Below, in pieces: positions 1 through 7,784 of a DNA stretch of 48,085 nucleotides. Location of the stretch: assembly GCA_004551865.1 (NCBI GenBank), contig SFPR01000006.1, positions 1 to 48,085 of the forward strand. Reading direction: 5' to 3'. Under the pieces are notes generated by a model that saw only the letters and a program-made list of their open reading frames with translations, made no database searches and was not told the DNA's origin. The translations under genes and the position numbers were made by a program. The number at the start of each line of letters is the position of its first letter. Position 1 is the first letter of the stretch. This DNA comes from Bacteroidales bacterium (GTDB lineage Bacteria; Bacteroidota; Bacteroidia; Bacteroidales; P3).

Positions 1-81
1 CATCATCGCCTTTCAAAGTTATTCTTACAGAGGAAAAAGATATAATTTGTTTTCATTGCCGAAAAAATAAAATTCTCGCAG

Positions 82-111
82 CAAAGTTACAAATGTTTTT
101 CGATTTTGCAA
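82..111 (-). promoter_or_regulatory. Leftward promoter, Bacteroidota type
   Basis: Read on the minus strand, TTG (111-109) is followed 19 nt later by TAACTTTG (89-82), an exact fit to the Bacteroidota -33/-7 pattern. Transcription would start near position 75 and run off the left edge. Two in-frame ATGs lie at 6-4 and 3-1, so a leftward gene probably begins at or just beyond base 1, but too little is visible to call it. Confidence 0.6.
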
Positions 112-149
112 TAGAAATTCGGAGTTTTTTGTTCGATAAGGTTGCAGAT

Positions 150-260
150 TACTATACCCTCGGGCTGAAAGAATACAATTTTCATGCAAACCACATAGCT
201 CTCGGGCTGAAAGTCCAAAAGAACTTAGCTCGGGGCGACGCTTACGCTCTGCCCCGAGTT
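150..260. repeat. REP-like GC-rich hairpin element
   Basis: A perfect 8-bp inverted repeat, CTCGGGGC (229-236) and GCCCCGAG (251-258), encloses a 14-nt loop. Two direct copies of CTCGGGCTGAAAG precede it, near 157 and 200. The block is far more GC-rich than the flanking DNA and is not coding in a believable way. It resembles the dispersed REP-type palindromes that accompany RAYT transposases in some Bacteroidota; that link is inferred, and no RAYT gene is in the window. Confidence 0.5.
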
Positions 261-346
261 GATAATACCATAGAATAGTCGCTCTGAAAGGGCAAAAGCG
301 TTCTGTTTTTCTTCTATTTTTGCGGTGTTTTCTCACTTTTGCGGTT

Positions 347-558
347 GGTAATGGTATTACCAAAAAATTTTTCGGTTTGGTAATCCAATTACCACGGCGT
401 GGTAATGGTATTTTTTCGGCGTGGTAATGGTATTTTTTCGGCGTGGTAATGGTATTACCATGGGAAGGTAATGATATTACCATGAGGTTGGTAATACTAT
501 TACCATAAGGCTGGTAATACCATTACCAACAAGAAAAAATTTTGGTAATCCTATTTCG
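347..558. repeat. Palindrome array A1 (GGTAAT-NNN-ATTACC, 22-bp period)
   Basis: Nine units begin at 347, 379, 401, 423, 445, 467, 490, 513 and 544. Full units are 15-bp interrupted palindromes, GGTAAT-NNN-ATTACC, with a variable central triplet (GGT, CCA, GAT, ACT, ACC). Internal linkers are 7-8 nt (ACGGCGT, TCGGCGT, ATGGGAA, ATGAGGTT, ATAAGGCT). The outermost linkers are 16-17 nt and contain an A-tract/T-tract. Units 401 and 423 have lost the right arm (ending in T runs) and form a 22-bp tandem duplication. The array is the mirror image of the one near 33 kb. A TATTTTTG -7-like sequence lies at 315-322. Confidence 0.93.
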
Positions 559-607
559 CTGTGTAACAAGCAAGAAGGTAAAAACCAAAACACCGATTTG
601 GAAAAAT

Positions 608-684
608 GAAACGCCGATCTGTTCTGACGAAAGGGCGTTTTGCAAAAATAAATCGGCGTTTTGCAATGAGCGAGACGCTGTTTC
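608..684. repeat. Palindrome array C1 (degenerate AAACGSCGTTT, 21-bp period)
   Basis: Four diverged 13-bp units start at 608, 629, 650 and 672 (steps 21, 21, 22): GAAACGCCGATCT, GAAAGGGCGTTTT, AAATCGGCGTTTT, GAGACGCTGTTTC. The step pattern equals that of the clean arrays at 10.73 kb and 17.95 kb. It lies directly beside array A1. Confidence 0.75.
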
Positions 685-710
685 GACAGGGCTGTTTTGC
701 CAAAGGGACA

Positions 711-747
711 AAAAAAAAGGCGTCTCGAAAATGTTCCGAAACGCCTT
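711..747 (-). terminator. Intrinsic terminator of the nqr operon
   Basis: On the minus strand an 11-bp hairpin (arms 747-737 and 727-717, one C/A mismatch) is followed at once by a run of T residues (718-711). It lies 18 nt downstream of the nqrF stop codon. Confidence 0.9.
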
Positions 748-764
748 GTATTTATCGGTATTTG

Positions 765-2003
765 CTAACTTCCGAAGTTGTCGTACATGATGTTTTCAGG
801 CGGTACGCCCAGCGAATCCAACATCTTCAACACTGCTGCTATCATTGGTGGAGGTCCGCAAAGGTAGTACTCGATTTCTTCGGGTTCTTTGTGGTCTTTG
901 AGGTAGTTGTTGTAGATTACATCGTGAATAAAGCCCGTGTATCCTTTCCAATCGTCGGTAGGATCGGGTGCCGAAAGGGCTATGTTGTAGGTGAAGTTAG
1001 GGTTTTGTTTTGCTATTTCTTCAAATTCATCGACGTAGAAGAGGTCTTTGATTGCTCTTGCTCCGTACCAGAATGATGCCTTGCGGGTTGTATGGTGTGT
1101 CTTGAACAAATCGAAGATGTGCGAACGCATTGGTGCCATTCCGACGCCTCCTCCGATAAACATCATTTCCTTGTCGGTGTCTTTGATGAAAAATTCGCCG
1201 TATGGTCCTGAGATTGTTACCTTGTCGCCGGGCTTCAACGACCATATATATGAGGAGCAAACTCCCGGATTGACCTTTGCCCAACCGCCATGCTCTCTGT
1301 CCAAAGGTGGTGTGGCGATACGAATGTTCAACATTATGATGTTGTTTTCTGCAGGGTGGTTTGCCATCGAATAGGCTCTGAAACATGGTTCGGGATTTTT
1401 CATCACCAAGTCCCACACTTTGAACTTATCCCAATCGGAATGGTATTTAGGGTCGATGTCCATGTCTTTGTAGTTGATTGTGCAGGCAGGAACGTCAATC
1501 TGTATGTAGCCTCCGCTTCGGAAGTTGAGGGTTTCGCCTTCGGGAAGTTTGACTACAAATTGTTTGATGAAGGTTGCAACGTTGTTGTTGCTCAATACCT
1601 CGCACTCCCACTTCTTGATGCCGAAGATTTCTTCGGGTATTTGTATCTTCATGTTTTCTTTTACCTTGACCTGACAGCCCAAACGGTAGTGTTCTTGTTG
1701 TTGTTTTCTCGAGAAGTGAGGCTTTTCGGTCGGCAACATCTCGCCGCCTCCTTCCAAGACTTTACATTTACACATTCCGCAAGTGCCTTGTCCTCCGCAG
1801 GCTGAGGGTAAAAAGACCTTCTCGGCTGCAAGGGTTGCCAATATGGACGAACCGCTTTCTACTTCCAATTCTTTCTTGTCGTTGATGTTGATTTTTACTT
1901 TCCCCTGCGGAACTAATTTCTTTCGGGCAAAGAGAAGTATGCTCACCAAGAGCAATACGACTATCAAAAACACCAATACGCTTACTATTACTATCTTTCC
2001 CAT
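765..2003 (-). CDS. nqrF: Na+-translocating NADH:quinone reductase subunit F
   Basis: NqrF is the electron entry subunit of the sodium-pumping Na+-NQR. It oxidises NADH through FAD and passes electrons to a 2Fe-2S centre. The 412 residues begin with one membrane helix (about 4-26), then a ferredoxin domain with cluster ligands Cys69, Cys75, Cys78 and Cys110. A ferredoxin reductase-like half follows, with the FAD motif RAYSM, the NADH-binding GGGVGMAP and a C-terminal CGPPPM. Length is near the family norm. It is the last gene of nqrABCDEF, 12 nt after nqrE, and is followed by a strong terminator. Confidence 0.98.
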   Translation of the reverse strand: MGKIVIVSVLVFLIVVLLLVSILLFARKKLVPQGKVKININDKKELEVESGSSILATLAAEKVFLPSACGGQGTCGMCKCKVLEGGGEMLPTEKPHFSRKQQQEHYRLGCQVKVKENMKIQIPEEIFGIKKWECEVLSNNNVATFIKQFVVKLPEGETLNFRSGGYIQIDVPACTINYKDMDIDPKYHSDWDKFKVWDLVMKNPEPCFRAYSMANHPAENNIIMLNIRIATPPLDREHGGWAKVNPGVCSSYIWSLKPGDKVTISGPYGEFFIKDTDKEMMFIGGGVGMAPMRSHIFDLFKTHHTTRKASFWYGARAIKDLFYVDEFEEIAKQNPNFTYNIALSAPDPTDDWKGYTGFIHDVIYNNYLKDHKEPEEIEYYLCGPPPMIAAVLKMLDSLGVPPENIMYDNFGS

Positions 2004-2015
2004 CTGTTTTCCTCC

Positions 2016-2633
2016 TTATAGTTTTATTCCGAGGAAGCTCATGAACGCTATTGCCATAAGTCCCGTGATTATGAATGTTATTCCAAGTCCTTTGAGAGGG
2101 GCAGGAACGTGTGAATATCTTATCTTCTCTCTTATTGCGGCAAGTGAAACGATTGCAAGTAGCCAACCAATTCCGCTACCTGCTGCAAACGATACGACTT
2201 CTCCCACATTGGCATAGTCTCTTTCCTGCATGAAAAGCGAAGCTCCGAGAATTGCACAGTTTACTGCTATCAAAGGGAGGAAGATTCCCAACTGGCTGTA
2301 TAGCGAAGGGGAGACTTTTTCGATGAACATCTCGACCAACTGTACGATTGCGGCAACAACGGCAATGAAGAAGATGTAACTCAAAAAGCTCAAATCGACA
2401 TCTTTGAACGAATCTCCCAACCATACCAACGCTCCTTCTGCCAAAATGTATTTGTTTATCAAATAGTTTACGGGAACGGTTATTATAAGCACAAAAGCGA
2501 CCGCCAATCCCAAACCCATAGACGTTTTCACCGTTTTTGAAACGGCAAGGTATGAACACATTCCGAGAAAGAATGCAAACACCATGTTGTCTATGAAAAT
2601 CGACTTTACAAATATGTTTATTATCTCTTGCAT
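2016..2633 (-). CDS. nqrE: Na+-translocating NADH:quinone reductase subunit E
   Basis: NqrE is an integral membrane subunit of Na+-NQR, paired with the homologous NqrD; together they hold an intramembrane iron centre. The 205 residues are almost entirely hydrophobic, with about six helices. Family-typical segments are visible, such as FFLGMCSYLAVSK near residue 21 and NCAILGASLFM near 125; the Cys of each is the expected iron ligand. It starts at ATG 2633, 22 nt after nqrD, and ends 12 nt before nqrF. Confidence 0.97.
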   Translation of the reverse strand: MQEIINIFVKSIFIDNMVFAFFLGMCSYLAVSKTVKTSMGLGLAVAFVLIITVPVNYLINKYILAEGALVWLGDSFKDVDLSFLSYIFFIAVVAAIVQLVEMFIEKVSPSLYSQLGIFLPLIAVNCAILGASLFMQERDYANVGEVVSFAAGSGIGWLLAIVSLAAIREKIRYSHVPAPLKGLGITFIITGLMAIAFMSFLGIKL

Positions 2634-2655
2634 ATTTCTGATTTTTCTGTGTTAA

Positions 2656-3273
2656 TTACTTCTCACAAAGGTCTTTGTTCCGACTTCTGTGAACCCATAT
2701 TATGATACCTACAATTATCAGAGCCATAGGCGGCATTATCATAAGACCATTGTTCTCATAGCCTATGTTGTATAGGGCTTGCGGTATGACCTGAAAGCCC
2801 CATAGTGTGCCTGAACCAAACAACTCTCTTACAAATCCCATGGTTATCAATATGAATGCGTATCCCAAGCCGTTTCCTATGCCGTCAAGGAAAGAAACTC
2901 CGGGTTTGTGGCTCATTGCAAAGGCTTCCAATCGTCCCATTACAATACAGTTGGTGATTATCAGTCCGACAAAAACCGACAGCTGTTTGCTTACCTCATA
3001 TACAAAGGCTTTCAAAACTTGATCGACAAGGATTACCATCATTGAAACGATGACCAACTGTACGATAATCCTTATTCTTGGCGGTATTGTGTTCCTTAAA
3101 AGTGAAACAACAACGTTTGACAATGCCACAACGACTGTTACCGACAATGCCATGACCACCGCAGGCTTCAACTGTGCGGTTACTGCCAAGGCAGAGCAGA
3201 TTCCCAATACCTGAACGGTAATCGGGTTATCCTTACTTAGAGGATTCTTTATTAGTTTCAAATTATTTGCCAT
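2656..3273 (-). CDS. nqrD: Na+-translocating NADH:quinone reductase subunit D
   Basis: NqrD is the membrane partner of NqrE in Na+-NQR. The 205-residue protein has about six membrane helices. It carries the motifs LGICSALAVT (near residue 24) and NCIVMGRLEAFA (near 108), whose cysteines match those that bind the shared intramembrane iron centre in this family. Its start overlaps the 3' end of nqrC by 11 nt, which suggests coupled translation. Confidence 0.97.
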   Translation of the reverse strand: MANNLKLIKNPLSKDNPITVQVLGICSALAVTAQLKPAVVMALSVTVVVALSNVVVSLLRNTIPPRIRIIVQLVIVSMMVILVDQVLKAFVYEVSKQLSVFVGLIITNCIVMGRLEAFAMSHKPGVSFLDGIGNGLGYAFILITMGFVRELFGSGTLWGFQVIPQALYNIGYENNGLMIMPPMALIIVGIIIWVHRSRNKDLCEK

Positions 3274-4003
3274 TGCTATCAGTTTTTATGGTTTCAAAGT
3301 ACTTGATGTATAGTCCCAAGCAATCTTTTATCATGTTGGATACGCCTGTGGAGGTGATAGTTGCTCCCGAAATGGCATCAACTTGATATTTATCTTGCTT
3401 GTCTGCTCTTTTCTTTACTTCCAATTTCACTTGAGAGTTTTCAAAGACTTGCTTTCCCTTAAATTGGTTTTGGAATTTTTCGGTTGTAATTTCGGCTCCG
3501 AGTCCCGGAGTTTCGCTTTTGTGTCCGAAATTGACGCCCACAACGGTCGAAAGGTCTTCATCTACCGCCATATAGCCCCATATTCCGCCCCAAAGACCTG
3601 TTCCCGAAACAGGAACGACATAGTTCTTCTTGCCGTCTTTGTTGCAGACAAACACGGGCAAAGATGCCGAGCTGTCATTGCTCTTTACTTTTTGCAATTC
3701 TTTCTTCATGTCGGCTTTGAATGGTCTTTCGCTACCTTTGGTCTGCTGTTGATTGATGTAGCTGCTGACAATTTCACCCTCGGGGTTCACTCCGTATTCT
3801 TCGGTGAAGTATTTGTTGTACAATTCTTCCGCATTGTCTGCCTCGGAGACTATTCCTACAGAAGAAAGCAGCTGTTGCATTTTCTCGACCTCTTGATTTT
3901 TTTGTTGAAACGGCTTTAACACCACTGCCGCTATCGACAATATGGAAGCTGCAACAACAACAAGTATGGTCGAGTAAACAAATATATACTTATTACTGAA
4001 CAT
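3263..4003 (-). CDS. nqrC: Na+-translocating NADH:quinone reductase subunit C
   Basis: NqrC is the periplasmic FMN-carrying subunit of Na+-NQR. The 246 residues contain one N-terminal membrane helix (about 7-30) and a soluble FMN-binding domain. The motif SGATITS (212-218) is where FMN is attached to threonine by the flavin transferase ApbE; no apbE gene is in the window. The gene lies 20 nt after nqrB and overlaps nqrD by 11 nt. Confidence 0.97.
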   Translation of the reverse strand: MFSNKYIFVYSTILVVVAASILSIAAVVLKPFQQKNQEVEKMQQLLSSVGIVSEADNAEELYNKYFTEEYGVNPEGEIVSSYINQQQTKGSERPFKADMKKELQKVKSNDSSASLPVFVCNKDGKKNYVVPVSGTGLWGGIWGYMAVDEDLSTVVGVNFGHKSETPGLGAEITTEKFQNQFKGKQVFENSQVKLEVKKRADKQDKYQVDAISGATITSTGVSNMIKDCLGLYIKYFETIKTDSNGK

Positions 4004-4023
4004 CTCTATTTTCGTTTTTGGGG

Positions 4024-5187
4024 TTAATTATTCTTAGTCAAAACTTTAGCTCTTTTTGTTCTCCTTTTGATATTTGCTTCGACCACATAGTAGTCTATCA
4101 AAGGAGCAAATACGTTCAAAAGAAGAATAGAAAGCATCATGCCTTCGGGATATGCGGGATTGACAACTCTTATCAACACTGCCATTATTCCTATCAACGC
4201 TCCATAGATGTACTTTCCTATATTGGTTTGAGCAGCTGTTACGGGGTCTGTTGCCATAAAGACAGCACCAAACATAAATCCTCCGATAAGGAAGTGTTCG
4301 TAGAAAGGCATTTGCATATATGGTGTTGCTCCTATAAGATTGAACACAACGCCCATTGCTGCTCCTCCTGCAAATACTGAAAGCATTATTCTCCATGAGG
4401 CAACACCAGTAACAAGAAGAAGTATCGCTCCAAGCAAGATTGCAACCACCGAAGTCTCTCCCACGCTTCCGGGAACAAATCCCAAAAACATATCAAGCAT
4501 TGAGGCGTGTGGTGCGCTTGCTCCTGCCAACATTTCTCCAAGAGGGGTTGCTCCCGAAATGGCATCGCCTTGTTCTGCTATCCAAACGCTGTCTCCCGAC
4601 ATCTTTGAGGGATAAGAGAAGAACAAAAACGCTCTTGCCACCAATGCAGGATTGAGAAAATTGTATCCTGTGCCTCCAAAAACTTCCTTTCCTATGATTA
4701 CGGCAAAGGCAACTGCTATTGCCAACTGCCACAAAGGAACATCGGGAGGACAAATGAGAGGAATGAGCATTCCTGTAACGAAATAGCCTTCGCTCACCTC
4801 GTGCTTGCGAACCTGAGCAAAGATACACTCAATCCCCAAACCGACAATGTAGCTCACAAGTATCATAGGCAACACTTGTAGGAAACCATACCAGAAGTTT
4901 CCCCAGAAGTTTTCGCAATATGAGTGAACTTCTCCTATTGAGAGGTAGTGTTGATAACCTATGTTGTACATTCCGAACAACAAAGCAGGGATTAAAGCTA
5001 TCACAACGGTAAACATTGTTCGCTTGTTATCGACTGCATCTCTTATGTGGCAGCCGCTTGTGGTTGTTGTTTCGGGTGTCAAAAAGAATGTGTCCATTGC
5101 ATCAAACAGAGAGTGGAAAGCATACAGCTTGCCGCCTTCTTCAAAGCTCGGACGCATATTATCCAAAATATTCTTTATCCATTTCAT
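4024..5187 (-). CDS. nqrB: Na+-translocating NADH:quinone reductase subunit B
   Basis: NqrB is the main membrane subunit of Na+-NQR. It carries covalent FMN and riboflavin and takes part in sodium translocation and quinone reduction. The 387 residues contain about ten helices. The flavinylation motif SGATPLGEM is at 211-219 (Thr214). The segment FGMYNIGYQ near residue 71 is typical of the family. Its ATG overlaps the nqrA stop in an ATGA arrangement, so translation is probably coupled. Confidence 0.98.
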   Translation of the reverse strand: MKWIKNILDNMRPSFEEGGKLYAFHSLFDAMDTFFLTPETTTTSGCHIRDAVDNKRTMFTVVIALIPALLFGMYNIGYQHYLSIGEVHSYCENFWGNFWYGFLQVLPMILVSYIVGLGIECIFAQVRKHEVSEGYFVTGMLIPLICPPDVPLWQLAIAVAFAVIIGKEVFGGTGYNFLNPALVARAFLFFSYPSKMSGDSVWIAEQGDAISGATPLGEMLAGASAPHASMLDMFLGFVPGSVGETSVVAILLGAILLLVTGVASWRIMLSVFAGGAAMGVVFNLIGATPYMQMPFYEHFLIGGFMFGAVFMATDPVTAAQTNIGKYIYGALIGIMAVLIRVVNPAYPEGMMLSILLLNVFAPLIDYYVVEANIKRRTKRAKVLTKNN

Positions 5188-6548
5188 TCGCCCATCTCCT
5201 TTCTCATTAAATCAAGACCTTGTTTTATGATTGCCTGAATGTTGGTTTTTGAAGAATCTACCAATTCGCAAAGTGCGAAGTCTTCAGGATCTACTTCGTA
5301 AATACCAAGTTGCTCCATCAAATCTATGTCTCCTATCGCACAAGCCTTAATCAGCTGCATAGGATAGATGTCCATCGGAAATACTTTCTCAAACTCTCCG
5401 GTAAATACCAAAGGACGCTCACCTCCGTTGAGGTTCGTATCTACTTTGTATGCCTTGTTGCAAGAGCAGTTTTTCATAAATCCCGACAAGAAAGTGCGAG
5501 ACACACTGAAACGGTTGAAGCCCGGAGCCAACCAACCGAACAAACGTCTCTCCTTTCCTTCTCTTATCACCGTTATTTGGTTGTCATAGTACGACAAGAA
5601 TCCGTCTCTTTCGATTTTTGTTCCCGTAAGAACATTGCCGCTTATGAAACGAAGAGTGTTTGATGTTACATTATTATATATAATCGAAGAAATGTTTGCT
5701 CCTCTCTTGATTTTGTAGTACTGAGGGTGAGAAACCTCTTCGCCTGTCAAGGCAATGATTTTGTCGGCAACGTATCTGCCCTCAAGAAACAGCTTTCCGA
5801 TAACCGCCAAGTCCTGAGCGTCCAAATACCATATCTTTTCGCCCTTGTTAATCGGGTCTATCTTTTCTGCCTGCACAGAAACATTGCCGCAAGGGTGCTT
5901 ACCCTCAAAGGTGTTTATCTGAACGTTTTCCAATTTGAGCAATTCGTCGGTGCGACTTATCGAAGAGTGTACATTTACATGAACTTTTCCGTCGGTAAGT
6001 TTTCGCAAAGCATCTGCACCTACCTGCATTGCCGCTCTTTCTCCCTGCAACAATATGGAATAATCGGGAGCAAGAGGAGCAGAACTAAATCCCGTAACTA
6101 TGATGTACTTGGGAGTTGTGTCGGGATCCGGAATGACTGAGTAAGGTCTTTGGCGAAGCACTGTCCATACGCCCGAAGCAAGCATTTTTTCTTTGACTTG
6201 CTCACGGCTCATGCCGCTCAAACTCTCCTTGGAGAAGTCTTCGTACTCGTTTTGTCCGTCCGGTACAATCCTGATTGCGTTAATAACTCTCTTCTCTCCT
6301 CTTTCGACAGCTGTAATTGTGCCACTGACAGGAGAAGTAAACATAAGGCGTTCCTTGCCTTTTGCATAGAAGACAGGAGTTCCTGCCTTCACCTTGTCGC
6401 CCTGCTCAACCAACATTTTGGGAGTAAGTCCGACAAAGTCCTTTGGCTTTATGGCATATTCGCCAACTGCCGTTTCCACAACCTCAGGCTTGGCTTGTCC
6501 TAACAGACGCACGTCCAAACCTTTGGAAATCTTTATTGCTTTCGACAT
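5184..6548 (-). CDS. nqrA: Na+-translocating NADH:quinone reductase subunit A
   Basis: NqrA is the peripheral cytoplasmic subunit associated with NqrB and quinone binding. The 454 residues begin with the family-typical MSKAIKISKGLDVRLLGQA. A biotinyl/lipoyl-like fold follows, around 35-85 (VEQGDKVKAGTPVFYAKG and FTSPVSGTI). It is the first gene of nqrABCDEF, and a -7-like sequence lies about 50 nt upstream. Because respiratory Na+-NQR exports sodium, the operon implies a sodium-motive force. Confidence 0.97.
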   Translation of the reverse strand: MSKAIKISKGLDVRLLGQAKPEVVETAVGEYAIKPKDFVGLTPKMLVEQGDKVKAGTPVFYAKGKERLMFTSPVSGTITAVERGEKRVINAIRIVPDGQNEYEDFSKESLSGMSREQVKEKMLASGVWTVLRQRPYSVIPDPDTTPKYIIVTGFSSAPLAPDYSILLQGERAAMQVGADALRKLTDGKVHVNVHSSISRTDELLKLENVQINTFEGKHPCGNVSVQAEKIDPINKGEKIWYLDAQDLAVIGKLFLEGRYVADKIIALTGEEVSHPQYYKIKRGANISSIIYNNVTSNTLRFISGNVLTGTKIERDGFLSYYDNQITVIREGKERRLFGWLAPGFNRFSVSRTFLSGFMKNCSCNKAYKVDTNLNGGERPLVFTGEFEKVFPMDIYPMQLIKACAIGDIDLMEQLGIYEVDPEDFALCELVDSSKTNIQAIIKQGLDLMRKEMGE

Positions 6549-6596
6549 AGCTTTGTCCTATTTTACTTTTAATGTTAATTCGTCTAAAAGAATTGG

Positions 6597-6629
6597 CAAA
6601 TTTACGACTATTTCCCGAATAAGCAGCAA
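6597..6629 (-). promoter_or_regulatory. Probable nqr operon promoter
   Basis: On the minus strand TAAATTTG (6604-6597) fits the -7 pattern TAnnTTTG. A TTG lies at 6629-6627, with a slightly long spacer of 22 nt. Transcription would start near 6590, about 40 nt before the nqrA ATG. Confidence 0.45.
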
Positions 6630-6652
6630 CAGATTTCTCAAATCTTGCCGTC

Positions 6653-6690
6653 AAACCGCCGTTTTGTTTTGTCAAAAGGGATAGAAACGC
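6653..6690. repeat. Degenerate C-type palindrome units (C8)
   Basis: One recognisable 13-bp unit, AAACCGCCGTTTT (6653-6665), is followed 21 nt later by a weak remnant (6674). It sits beside array A4, as C-type units do at three other loci. Confidence 0.45.
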
Positions 6691-6703
6691 ACTCCAAGCA
6701 CAT

Positions 6704-6771
6704 GATAATCCGACTATCTTGCGATGATAATTCGACTATCATGGCGAAAAAATTTTGATAATCTTGTTATT
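6704..6771. repeat. Palindrome array A4 (short, GATAAT type)
   Basis: Units start at 6704, 6726 and 6757 (steps 22 and 31): GATAATCCGACTATC, GATAATTCGACTATC and a decayed GATAATCTTGTTATT. The last linker, ATGGCGAAAAAATTTT, is the long A/T-tract end linker seen in the other arrays. The array lies between the divergent nqrA and acyltransferase promoters. Confidence 0.8.
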
Positions 6772-6843
6772 GATGCCAAAGAGTGCAAAAAAGGCAACAA
6801 AAATCGAAGAAAGCGTAAGTTAAACTACCATTTTGTTTGCAGC

Positions 6844-6872
6844 TTGTTTTAATCAGATTTTCCATATCTTTG
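6844..6872 (+). promoter_or_regulatory. Promoter of the LpxL-like gene
   Basis: TTG (6844-6846), an 18-nt spacer and TATCTTTG (6865-6872) match the Bacteroidota pattern. The predicted transcript starts near 6879, so the upstream TTG codon at 6837 cannot be the translation start, and the ATG at 6894 is preferred. Confidence 0.75.
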
Positions 6873-6893
6873 CAAATCGAAAAACAAAAGCCT

Positions 6894-7784
6894 ATGTCAG
6901 TTGTTGCAAGCTACTTGTTATTTTATTGCATTCTCATTCCGCTTTCGATTTTACCCATGAGGGTGCTTTATTTTCTTTCAGACATAATGTGTTTTGTGCT
7001 GAAATATGTGGTGAAATACCGCAAAAAGGTGATAGTTTCAAATCTCAAAAACTCCTTTCCTCAAAAAAGTGAAGCCGAAATTCGTTCCGTTACAAAAAAA
7101 TACTATCGGCATCTTTCGGATTTGCTTGTCGAGGCGGCAAAAATGCTTACCATTTCAAAAAAATCACTTCTCAAACGATACAAATGTCTCAATGCAGACA
7201 TTCTTCTTCCGTATTACAAGGACAAAAAGAGCATCATTCTTGCCTCTGCCCACTATAACAACTGGGAATATATGGTTGCAAGTCTCGATATGCAGATTGC
7301 ACACCACGGAATAGGGGTAGGCAAACGAATGAGCAACAAAACCTTTGAGCGATTGGCTTTTGCAAAACGCACTCGCTACGGAACAGAGGTTTGTTATGCC
7401 GACAACGTTCGTCAGGATATGGAAAACCATATTGCAAACGGCGATGTGTGTGCGTATATGTTGCTTTCGGACCAAAGTCCGAACGATGTGAACAAATGCT
7501 ATTGGGCAAATTTCCTCAACCAGAAGACGGCTCTTATTTACGGAGCAGAGTATTTTGCCAAGAAATACAACTATCCCGTGTTCTTCTACAAGGTCGATAA
7601 GGTCAAAAGAGGGTATTATGAGGTAAGTTTCAGCCTTGTGAGCAGCTCACCACAAGAAACGCCCTACGGATTTGTTGTCGAAAGCATTGCAAAGCTCACC
7701 GAAGATGCCATAAAAGCCGCTCCCGAATTTTGGCTTTGGAGCCACAGACGCTGGAAACTTACGCCCAAAGCAGAAAATCAGTGA
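6894..7784 (+). CDS. LpxL/HtrB-family lipid A acyltransferase
   Basis: This 296-residue protein belongs to the late acyltransferase family that adds secondary acyl chains to lipid A at the inner membrane; some relatives act on other lipids. It has an N-terminal membrane helix (about 5-28). The HX4E catalytic motif is visible in HYNNWEYM, with DQSPND further on and a Trp-rich C-terminus (FWLWSHRRWK), all typical. The ATG at 6894 was chosen because a promoter overlaps the longer frame. The gene is convergent with polA, and their 3' ends overlap by 7 nt. Confidence 0.88.
   Translation: MSVVASYLLFYCILIPLSILPMRVLYFLSDIMCFVLKYVVKYRKKVIVSNLKNSFPQKSEAEIRSVTKKYYRHLSDLLVEAAKMLTISKKSLLKRYKCLNADILLPYYKDKKSIILASAHYNNWEYMVASLDMQIAHHGIGVGKRMSNKTFERLAFAKRTRYGTEVCYADNVRQDMENHIANGDVCAYMLLSDQSPNDVNKCYWANFLNQKTALIYGAEYFAKKYNYPVFFYKVDKVKRGYYEVSFSLVSSSPQETPYGFVVESIAKLTEDAIKAAPEFWLWSHRRWKLTPKAENQ

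Noticed and set aside
25..483. A 152-codon minus-strand open frame
   Set aside because: It runs through the REP-like hairpin and array A1; its peptide repeats simply mirror the DNA repeats, and no family is recognised.
347..558. CRISPR array
   Set aside because: Repeats are 15 bp, linkers are 7-8 nt and conserved between loci, and there are no cas genes; spacers in a CRISPR are longer and unique.
608..684. Tandem transcription terminators
   Set aside because: Units are near-palindromes of 13 bp without hairpin loops or T-runs, and they occur also upstream of promoters.
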